A DNA stretch of 64,000 nt, from assembly GCF_000151315.2 (NCBI RefSeq), contig NW_011887307.1:86460-150459 (forward strand). The letters run 5' to 3'. A program made the position numbers and the translations under genes. This document shows, piece after piece, positions 55,987-64,000 of this stretch. This DNA is from Capsaspora owczarzaki ATCC 30864. Taxonomy: Eukaryota > Opisthokonta > Filasterea. The notes under the pieces were generated by a model that ran no database searches, was not told where the DNA came from, and saw only the letters and a program-made list of their open reading frames with translations. Within the stretch, counting starts at the first letter, position 1. Every line of letters begins with the position of its first letter.

Positions 55987-56202
55987 TGTGTAACAAGTGT
56001 GAGGAAGGAATGAAGGCGGGGGGGGGGGGGTTTGGAGCGAAGCCAAAAGGACGACTGAATGATGAAGCGACCAAAAGGCTAGTTCATGAAATGCTATGGA
56101 GCGAAACTCAAGCAAATCCTTACCTCTGCTCGTAATCCCGATTCGTAACAATCCAGCTCAATCCTTTTTTTCCTCTTGATTTTCCTTTGATTTTCCATTG
56201 AG
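55987..56202. promoter_or_regulatory. Short divergent promoter region, DPM3 and secreted protein
   Basis: Only 216 bp separate the two divergent ATGs. A run of 11 G lies at 56019-56029. There is no TATA box. Confidence 0.5.
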
Positions 56203-57472
56203 ATGAAGCATTTGAGTGCGTCGCTGGCCGTCGTTGCCTTCTGCGTGATTGTCTCGCTCGCGACAAGCATCTACGCCGTGCCCATTGCCATTGCCCAGAA
56301 GCCCGACTCTGCCGCCATGGCCGAGCGCGACTACCACCGGGTGGGTCTTGCGGCCAAGCTCGCCCGCCTCAACAACAACAACCACAAGAAGATCCAGCTG
56401 CCCGCCGCCCGCGTCGGCAACGAGTCCGGTGCGTCGCTTCATTCTCCGACTCGCTCTCGCTCACTCACTCTCGCTCACCCTCACTCGCGGGGGGGGGGGG
56501 GAAACCTCTGCTCACTTTGCTGTCCAAAGCCAACCAACAAAAAAAAAAAAAAAAAAGTTCCGCAATGTGATTTCAGCGAAAAAAAAAAAAACAATAAAAA
56601 AAAAATAGCGGCATTTTTATTTATTTATTGCTTTCTGAGTTTCCAAGTCGGTTGGTCGATTTTGTAGAACAATTGAAACTGACTATTTTGACTCACTTCC
56701 GACTGGCGAAATGCTTTTGGGGTGGTTTTTTGAGCAGATTGGTCGTCGTGTATTGACATTCCGGTGCTCGGCGAGACGTGCCTCGTTCTCTATGTCATTC
56801 CGGAGAATCTTGTACGAGGATTTATTTGCACCATTGGCCATGGCATCGATGGCATCGATGGCCGTCGTGGCATAGATGCTGGTAAAGAGAGCCGCAGTGC
56901 TTTAACTCACCCATCTTTTGGACCAATCTCGCAAACAGACTCTCGGCGCCAAGCTCACCATTGACAACCACACTGTTCTCGACGAGGAGCTGGACGGCAA
57001 CCACATCTGCCTCTCGGACACTTCGCTTCTGTCGCTGCTCGAGCTCATTCCCGCACTGATCCCGTTCAAGGCCATCATCGACGCCATCATCAAGGCCGAC
57101 AAGTACATTCCCGCCCACATTCTCAGCATTTGCCTCAACCTCACCAACGTCGTGTTCAATTCGGTACGGCCACCTGTGATTGTTGGAAGGGAGCGTTGGT
57201 TTTGCGGGATTGATCATGATATTCACTTTTTCTGTTCTGGGCACAAACCAGACGTCTGTTTCCGGCTGCGCTGATCTTGACAGCAATATCATGTGCTTCG
57301 AGTCCAAGTGCCTGTACTCTGTATGCAGTCCTCTCAAAGGAGCACTTGCCTCCCCCCCCCCAGTTGTCCCCAGTTGGATGCTTTGCTTCTTGGCTTACTT
57401 TTGTTTTGTTTCGTTCATTTGATTTTGTAGGGCGACGACAGCTTTGGCTGCTTCAACATTCCCACCTTTTAA
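56203..57472 (+). CDS. Secreted cysteine-containing protein, DUF4773-like
   Basis: Five exons join in phase: 56203-56428, 56738-56811, 56939-57163, 57252-57320 and 57431-57472, giving 211 residues. A signal peptide is plain (MKHLSASLAVVAFCVIVSLA then TSIYAVPIAI). After a basic linker, WSSCIDIPVLGETCLVLYV and NHTVLDEELDGNHICLSD give spaced cysteines with a beta pattern, and the C-terminus has SGCADLDSNIMCFESKCLYS and FGCFNIPTF. The pattern CxxxPxLGxxC...Cl resembles the uncharacterised DUF4773 domain of secreted animal proteins, but this is judged by eye. There are N-glycosylation-type NHT and NLT sites. The function is unknown. Confidence 0.7.
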
Positions 57473-57686
57473 GCGTGGCGCAGTCCGATAGTCTCGTGCC
57501 GGAGCGGTGTGAATACAACATGTTTGCGAAATGCTCTCGCCGTCTTTCGTGCTTTCTTTCTTTGTACTGCATTTTTTTGAAAGAAAGTCCACGTTCAGTT
57601 TCACTTGTTGTTCCAAAGCTTGCAGGAATTTGTGGTGAATGGGGATTTGTGCAGAAGAATTGTACAGTGTTTGCGTGAAAAAGCAA
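57473..57686. other. Convergent gap between secreted-protein gene and TADA1
   Basis: A 214-bp spacer with both 3' ends. No gene content was seen. Confidence 0.35.
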
Positions 57687-58943
57687 TCACCGTTGACGCA
57701 GCCGCGACAAAATTCGTTCCTTGGACAGCCGATCGTCACCGAGCAAGCTGGGGGACATGGAGAGCGCCAAAAGCAGGTCTTCGGGGCCCAAAGGATCGGT
57801 CAAGGCAGCTGGGTCGGGGATGTCGATCAGAGGTAGCGCCAGCTCGGCGTGTGGCTGAGGAATTTGGGCTGCCAGCTCGCGTCGGACGACACTTGCTTTT
57901 CGGCGGCCGCGCTTCTTCCACCAAATTGTCTTTCCAATCACATTCATCATGTGATACTGCCAGAGAGCAGGGATCACGGAAAACAATGCAAAAACAAGGA
58001 AGGCAGAAAACGTTGAGTGCCCAAGTTTACACAACCAGCGCATCAAAGCATCAAATCTACCTCAAGAGCTTGTACTAGTAGCTTAGCAGCCTCATCAGTG
58101 ACATCATGGAGTTCGTAGTCAAATGCAGTCACAAATAACCGCGCGCGCATCTCCGCCACGGTTGGGAGCCGTCGCAATTGGGAACAGAGGGTGACTGCAC
58201 GTGTGTTGGCCGGGCGAGCGTCATGTTGGACAGGTTGCCACTCGTCTGTTGAGCTGGCAAAGGCTCTCTCGTCCTGTGGCGTCGGCTGAAACTCAAGAAA
58301 CAGAACGAGTCAGCTCTCCCATCACGAATCATGGTTTCAGGGTGAATGTGTGTCGAGTTCATACCTCCTCCTGGACCGCGGTCATATCGACAGTTGTCGA
58401 CTGATTCGATTCCTGAGGTGTATCGACGACGGGCGTACCTGCGCCGGAGGAATCTGAGTCCAAAAACAACAAAAAAAACCCCGCTCAGCAACCAATCACG
58501 ACCTTGAACACAAAGCACAAAAACAAACAAAACGCCACTCACCTGCCGATAGCGGTCGTTTCTTCCTTGGGACTGCAGACTTGGCGGCAGCGTTCTGGAT
58601 GCTGGATCTGAGAAACGCAGTGTGCAAACCGACTGGCGATTTCAACCCGATTCATTCAGCCAAATCCAACCCAGATATTCAACCAGATATTCAACCAGAT
58701 ATTCAACTGCAAAAATGAGATCCACAATAAAGCCTCGCCCACTTCCTTGCTCAGGCGGTCTGAGCGGGCAATCTTACAATGGTCATCGCCCAGCAGATTT
58801 CTCGCTGTTGCGTCCAGCTCGCTCTTGGTTGCCTCAGCCAGCATGTACCGCTTGAGCATGTCATAGTACACTGGTCCGTTTGCCCCGAGCGCGGCGTTGA
58901 GCTTGCTCCGTGCAGCCGACACTGCACTCGGCGGCCTGCTCGC

Positions 58944-58986
<43 letters not shown>

Positions 58987-59030
58987 GGTGGCCCGGCTGA
59001 CGCTGCGGCCTCTCCTTCAGGCGCGCTCAT
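57687..59030 (-). CDS. TADA1: SAGA complex subunit ADA1 / transcriptional adapter 1
   Basis: Exons are 59030-58778, a second exon ending at 58543, 58438-58365, 58285-58061 and 57956-57687. The junction between exons 1 and 2 did not close cleanly and may hide a microexon. The N-terminus after a poly-Gln tract has SKLNAALGANGPVYYDMLKR and SELDATARNLLGDDH, the SAGA-Tad1 domain. Downstream EMRARLFVTAFDYELHDVTD and EAAKLLVQALEYHMMNVI match the histone-fold region that pairs with TAF12. The C-terminus ends LSMSPSLLGDDRLSKERI, as in Hfi1/Tada1. The protein is a structural core subunit of the SAGA histone acetyltransferase in the nucleus. The family assignment is firm even though the model is incomplete. 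Confidence 0.85.
58947..58986 (-). repeat. Poly-Gln (CAG)n run in TADA1
   Basis: About thirteen CTG units on the + strand read as CAG Gln codons near residue 16 of the ADA1-like protein. Confidence 0.85.
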
Positions 59031-59457
59031 TGGTCGACGAGGGAGGGCCCACCTTGCGTTCCTAAATCACACTCTTGGGCACTGGCGATGACGACCCGCC
59101 AGTTCCTCAGTTAGCTCAGTACAGCAGCATTGCGTTTGTTTCGGTCTGAGAATGCAACGCTCACCTTCGAGCGGAAAAGTCAACAATGAACTTGAGCCAA
59201 ATAAGAACAAGCGCAATCGCAGTTCAAAATCTCATGCTATGGATCTCAACGGAGGAGGAGGAGGAGAGACGGTTGGAAGAGTGAAAGCAGTTCTGTGGAG
59301 AATGGCTCTCGCTCGATCTCCTACACTCTGCTCTTGAACGTCAAGGGTCACTTTGCGCTTTTAGTGTGTTTCTTATCCTACAGTGCCTTCTTTGTTCTGA
59401 GCAAGTCTCAGTCACTCTTTTTTTTCACTTTACTCTCGCTCCATTGATCCTTCTCTC

Positions 59458-59497
<40 letters not shown>

Positions 59498-59515
59498 CCC
59501 ACCCCTCCCACTTCA
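59031..59515. promoter_or_regulatory. Divergent region between TADA1 and the LAP-type gene
   Basis: The 485-bp region has a (CT)n run of about 35 bases at 59454-59492, immediately upstream of the LRR gene ATG. No TATA box was recognised. Confidence 0.45.
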
Positions 59516-62500
59516 ATGTCCATCTGGAAGCGAGTCAAGTCGATTGTCAAAAAGCCCTTTGGTACACACCCATACATGCACTGCACACGATACACCTTTC
59601 ACCGTTCAATCCACCTCCCCTTTCGCCCCGCTGTCTCTCGCAACTCTCATCCACCCGACACACTCCTTCCCTCCCTCTCCCTCTCCCCTTCACCTTCCTC
59701 CCCCCCTCCCACTTCGCTTCCGGTCTCTGTGTGTTTTTGACTCGGTCGAAGCGGTTCAACAAACCACACAAACCGCTTTGTTTTTTTTTTTTCTTTTTCC
59801 TTACATCTGATCATTCATTCTTCACTCTCTGTCGCTCGCTGCGGGGTCTCTCTCTCTCTCTCTCTTTGTGTGCTCTCTCTCTCTGTCGTCGCGCGTTGAT
59901 CTGCTGTCGGTCGTCGTCGTCGTTGCTTTGGCCTTTTCCGCTGGCTTCGAAATGCGAGTTCGTTTGATTTTTTATTTTTTATTTCTGTTTTATTTTTCTA
60001 ATGCAAACTCCATACAAAAGAAAAAAAAGAACAAAGATTTTTTAAATTGAATTTTTTCTCCTTTTCGTTGTGCTGGACACCACTTCAGCCGCTCCAGGGA
60101 TCGCCTCGCTGCATGTCTGCTTGCTCTTAAATCAGCGACGGCGACACGGACTGAGCGGCCGAGCGAAGCGACCATCGACAGCGAGTCAAACAGGAAAATA
60201 AAAAAAGATAATAAAAAAATCAAAAAAACCATCTGGTTTTGAATTTCGCCTTCAATCTCTGTTGCATTGGCTTTGCATCGAGCCATCACCAACCTCAACC
60301 ACCACCACCACCACCACCACCAAACATCCATTCTCCCGCTCGTCTGATTGAGCATTTTGTGGGGACATTTTTCGCCTCCTTCCTTCCTTCCAGCGAGCAC
60401 TTTGATGCATTGATCTCACAAAAGCCGTTTTATCAACAAAAAGGAAAAAAAAAAAAAACCGCAATGCATTTCGGAAGCCGATGTAGTGAGGAAGCTGGGT
60501 TTGAAATCCTTACCTCAGGCAGTGAGCTGGATACTATGTTGCTGTGCGTTTAGCGCCAACTATTTTTATACTGGCTTATTGTCTTCTTGCCTTTGTATTG
60601 CTTGTACCTCTTCCTGTCCACCCCAACCAACCGTTGCATTCTCCAACCAACCAACATGCAGCCCCGACCAACTCTTCGTTTTCCCCCCCCCCTTCCTGTC
60701 TTCGACGTGATCACTCACTTTTTGTCTCTTTGCTTTGTGCTTCTTGTTGTTGCTGCTGCTGCTGCTGCTACAGACACGCTCGACTACTCGGACTGCGACC
60801 TCAGCTATGTCCCCGCAGAGGTGTTCGACACGCCAAAGCAGCTCGAGCAGCTGATTCTCGACACGAACAAGCTCGTCGGATTGCCGCTCACAATGGAGCG
60901 CTTGACCTCGCTCGTCTCGCTGAGCTGCTGCGAAAACCAGCTGCGAACACTGCCGTCGGGATTCGGATCGCTCTCAAAGCTGGAGGAGCTGCGGTTGCGC
61001 GACAACCAGATTGCAGAGCTGCCAGAGGAGATCCAGTCGCTCATTGCCCTTCGCGTGCTGCAGCTCAACGTCAATCAGCTGTCGCTCTTGCCGCGCGGCG
61101 TGCTGGCCCTCAGCAGCCTGCAGGTGCTCGACCTGTCCGAAAACCAAATCCACCTGCTGCCCACCGAGCTCGGCGTTTTGAAAAACCTGACAGAGTTGTG
61201 GGTTCGCGAAAACCTCCTGCGCTCGCTGCCCGACCAGATTTGCGAGCTGACCAACCTCGTCAAGCTGGGCGTCGGCGGCAACACTCTGGGCGAGTTGCCT
61301 CAAAACATTGGCCGCCTGGTCAACCTCGAAGAGCTCTGGCTGGACGACAACGACCTGACCGAGCTACCGCCATCATTCAGCTCGCTCAAATCGCTCAAGC
61401 TGCTCGATCTCACGTCCAACCACCTGCGAACGCTGCCGGCCGACTTTGGCAACCTCACCGCGCTGACAGATCTATGGCTCACCTCCAACGACCTCACGTC
61501 GCTGCCAGCTTCCATCGGCAACCTGCGCAACATGCACTCGATTGCCGCCGAAAACAACAAGCTCGAAGTCCTGCCGGCGACCTTCTTCTCGGCAACCAGC
61601 TTGCGGGAATTCCGCTTCTCCAACAACTACCTCGAGGAGCTACCAGCAGGCATTGAAAACCTAACCGAGCTCCACTCCATCTACCTCGAGCGCAACGACG
61701 TCTTTGAGCTGCCCGAGCTCCTCGGCCGCTGCACCAAAATCACAAACCTCTTCCTGTCGGACAATCTGCTGGTCAGACTGCCCTCATCGATGGGGTCGCT
61801 GCAGTCTCTCTCAGTGCTTAGTTTGAACAATAACCGCCTTGCCTGCCTGCCCCTCGAGCTCAAGCACATTGCCTCGTTGAGCGCGCTCTGGCTCAGCGAT
61901 ACGCAGCGGAAACCAGTGCCAGCGCTCCACGAAGCCGTTGTCAAGTACCAACAACCAAGGCGAAAGCAGCCACGCAAGCAGAGCCTCACCCCGCGCCGTC
62001 GCCGCGCTGCCGAACAGGCCGACGCCGCGAATGGCAACGACGGGTCGTCGAGCAGCTTGACAAACGTAGGGCCGGGAAATGATGACGAGGATGCCGAGGA
62101 CGACGACGATGAATCCCAGCTTGAGTTTGAGGACGTTGAGGAACTCGCGCTGACCTGCATCTATCTGCCGCAACTGGAGCCGACCGAAGAAACCTACTCG
62201 TTTGCATCGCCCATACTACCCGGGCGCTCGCCAATGATTTCGCCAAAAGTCCTTCTCCAGCAGCAAAAGGAAATTATGCAACACCACGGCCAGGTGGTTG
62301 ATCCACCACACCACCTGACCCAATCTCCCGGGCAACATTCACAATCCAACCCGCAGCGCAATGCTCAATTCCCCCTGTTCACGCAAGCACGCCGACAGCA
62401 CGATGCGGACGAGGCAGAGGATGCACACGCTACCGACCCTGCCGATGATGCGGATGATGCGTCTGCGGGCCCAGAAGAAGGCGGCGGCAGCAGCAGCAGC

Positions 62501-62665
62501 ACTCAGCAAACTCCCGCCACTGAAAGTAACGGGCTGGCTACTTCCGACGATCCCTCAACCGCGACCTCTTCGCCTGATGGCGCCACCGAGCAGTCGACCA
62601 GCCTCGAAGAAGCGTCGACGCCAAGTCCAGTCGCCGCTGCGTCAGAGATTCTCGCCGAGTCTTAG
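59516..62665 (+). CDS. LAP/Scribble-type leucine-rich repeat protein without PDZ domain
   Basis: Exons 59516-59561 and 60774-62665 join in phase to 645 residues across a 1.2-kb intron. Exon 1 gives MSIWKRVKSIVKKPF. Exon 2 continues DTLDYSDCDLSYVPAEVF, like the N-terminus of Scribble, Erbin and Lano. About sixteen 23-residue repeats of the type LEELRLRDNQIAELPEEIQS follow. After them ALWLSDTQRKPVPAL and ALTCIYLPQLEP reproduce the LAP-specific segment that follows the repeats in Scribble and Lano. The tail is Asp/Ser/Gln-rich and ends with no PDZ. LAP proteins organise cell polarity at the cortex in animals. With LRRs only it resembles LRRC1 (Lano) more than Scribble. Confidence 0.88.
59562..60773 (+). 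other. Long first intron of the LAP-type gene
   Basis: The 1.2-kb intron starts GTACAC and ends with a (GCT)n run and CAG. It carries (TC)n runs at 59849-59885, an (ACC)n run at 60298-60324, A tracts at 60014-60028 and 60446-60460, and the word ATTTTTCTAATGCAAA near 59992, which is shared with the first intron of the JADE-like gene. No exon was recognised inside. Confidence 0.6.
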
Positions 62666-63580
62666 TGAGAAAAAGCTATTGATTGTGTCTGTAATCTGTG
62701 TGCCCAGAGTGTATTCAAATTGTTGTGCAAGTATCTATGGATTATAACTTTGAAAGTCCACTGCGACGAACAAGCATTCCGCTGCATTGCTGTATGATGT
62801 CTGTCATTGAGGTGGGAATCCTTCATAGGAACACATTGGAAGGACGCTTCTTCGCCCTTGATCGCGAATGGGTAGGCCACGCAAAAATGCCCGGCGAAGA
62901 AGGCTTGCTTTTTTCGCTGGAAATGGCTTACTGTTTCGCTGGAAAATGGCTTACCTCACAACAAAGCCATGATGAATACAAACATTCACATTTTGAGGTC
63001 TGTAAACAGGCAACCAATAAAAGTCCAGCCCCGTTCGAGATGCAATGCAACGGGCTCGGTTGGCTTGTATCACACCATGCGCAAAGTACGAAACCTCATT
63101 CACAGACTTCCCGTTTCGTTTTAGAGACGATCTGCCTGGGTGGTGCGCACACTAAGAACGCAGATGTTGACACCAGAGGTGACCAAATTTCCCCCCTCGT
63201 CCTCCAGCTGGGGAGGAAGCTTCCTCCCAGTTTTCCTCCCAGCTCCTCTCAGCTCAACTCCGCTCCCTCTTGATGCTCTTTGTCTGTGCAATACTCTCAC
63301 GATGTTGGTTGAACAGTTGAAATGGCAACTTCGACTCACACCGTACTCGCGACGTGCCGGTGCAAATTTCAGATCCAACGTGAACTCAAGCCGTGGGTGA
63401 GTTTGTAACCCGCAAGTACCTCTGAGAAATCTAGGACGGCGCAAGCCGCATAGCAAAGTGGTCCAGGTTCCTCTGTTGTGTGGAGTTGAACCAGTCCTCC
63501 TACTCAACCGCTTCACTTACCCGTCTGCTCCTAGCTCCTAGCTCCTAGCTCCTAGCTTGTGACACCCAGCACCTAGCTCC
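62666..63580. other. Intergenic region with short tandem repeats
   Basis: No convincing gene was seen. A 20-bp direct duplication (TTCGCTGGAAAATGGCTTAC, one copy one base shorter) lies at about 62915-62955. A heptamer repeat (GCTCCTA)4 lies at 63531-63559. One open frame at 62698-63273 has no family likeness and no coding character. Confidence 0.45.
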
Positions 63581-63583
63581 TCC

Positions 63584-63596
63584 AATTATAAAAGGA
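63584..63596 (+). promoter_or_regulatory. Candidate TATA box
   Basis: ATTATAAAAGG lies about 180 bp upstream of the ATG at 63774, the only clear TATA-like sequence in front of a gene in this window. Confidence 0.45.
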
Positions 63597-63773
63597 TTTG
63601 CGACGACCAGAGTTGACAGATCACTCCTCATCTTTTGCTGCTCGCCGATTGTGCAAACATCTCTTGTACGTCCACGAGCGTACTACGTTTTGGCAGGTGC
63701 ATTTGCATGAGGTGACACCTGGTTGCTAACCGAAAACGCCCAACTTGGACGGCTCTTGACAAGTCAGATTCCC

Positions 63774-64000
63774 ATGATTCGTCGCACTCGCCCCGCGCTT
63801 GCAAGCGGGTGCAAGCTCTCGCTGCTCTTGCTTTGCGTGCTGCTGTTGGCCGCTCGTGTGACCCATGCTGCCATCTCTGGCGAGCCAGTGAACTGCCCCG
63901 CCTCTCTTCAAGCAGAAGAAACACTTTGCGATGGGTAAGCTGTGTAATTCCGATTTTGGACGACTCCGACTGCTTTTGGACGACGGGATGCGGGGGCGTG
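63774..64000 (+). CDS. First exon of a secreted or membrane protein (partial at right edge)
   Basis: The ATG at 63774 opens MIRRTRPALASGC and a strong signal-peptide core (LSLLLLCVLLLAARVTHA), with cleavage likely after THA. The exon then reads EPVNCPASLQAEETLCDG to the donor GTAAGC at 63935. The rest is intron running off the window. Two cysteines in the first mature residues suggest an extracellular disulfide-bonded domain. The family cannot be told. Confidence 0.7.

Noticed and set aside
62698-63273. 191-codon open frame downstream of the LAP-type gene
   Set aside because: It has no domain, unlikely composition and an internal tandem duplication. Probably non-coding.
63430-63520. tRNA-like sequence (TAGCAAAGTGGTCC resembling an A box)
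   Set aside because: No B box with GGTTCGA at the right distance and no cloverleaf could be drawn.

Overview
The window is nuclear DNA of a unicellular eukaryote, most probably a unicellular relative of animals (Holozoa). The genes carry short GT-AG introns with long poly-A or poly-T tracts. The proteins are rich in Ser, Gln, Ala and Asp runs. The family content is typical of opisthokonts: a JADE-like chromatin protein, the SAGA subunit ADA1/TADA1, an EPHX4-type epoxide hydrolase, a Scribble/LAP-type leucine-rich repeat protein, and a Ty3/gypsy element with a chromodomain. A filasterean such as Capsaspora would fit, but the species is inferred, not shown.

Layout. 1-8751 (-): N-terminal half or more of a VPS13-type bridge-like lipid transfer protein, running off the left edge. 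8938-10302 (-): 3-ketodihydrosphingosine reductase. 10736-15222 (+): a JADE-like scaffold that lacks the expected PHD fingers. 15502-17510 (-) and 19617-22577 (+): the two subunits of mitochondrial propionyl-CoA carboxylase, arranged head to head. 23.2-38.1 kb: a transposon island. It holds a Tc1/mariner remnant, a LINE whose second reading frame was hit first or second by a solo LTR and by a complete Ty3/gypsy chromovirus, a second solo LTR of the same family, a 100-bp LTR-like insertion, and a 210-bp element with perfect 16-bp inverted ends. 38085-41381 (-): a leucine-rich repeat gene in which nearly every exon is one repeat. 41.7-42.0 kb: the 3' stump of a second LINE family. 42830-44535 (+): an M20 metallopeptidase whose stop codon is the insertion site of a 1.04-kb DNA transposon. 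45776-47795 (-): an EPHX4-like hydrolase with a 17-nt microexon. 48065-51704 (-): peroxisomal Lon protease. 52615-52997 (-): a 100-residue membrane protein. 53244-55268 (+): a PLP-enzyme-like protein. 55566-55986 (-): DPM3. 56203-57472 (+): a secreted protein. 57687-59030 (-): ADA1/TADA1. 59516-62665 (+): a LAP-type LRR protein. 63774 onward (+): first exon of a secreted protein, running off the right edge.

Functional themes. Propionyl-CoA carboxylase is complete across a shared upstream region. KDSR (sphingolipids), DPM3 (dolichol-phosphate-mannose) and VPS13 (bulk lipid transfer) are ER or membrane-contact functions. JADE-like and TADA1 belong to separate histone acetyltransferase complexes. 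Gene models were built by reading splice consensus, frame phase and family similarity by eye. Exon junctions are given where they close in phase, and unresolved 5' exons are stated as such. No database search was run.
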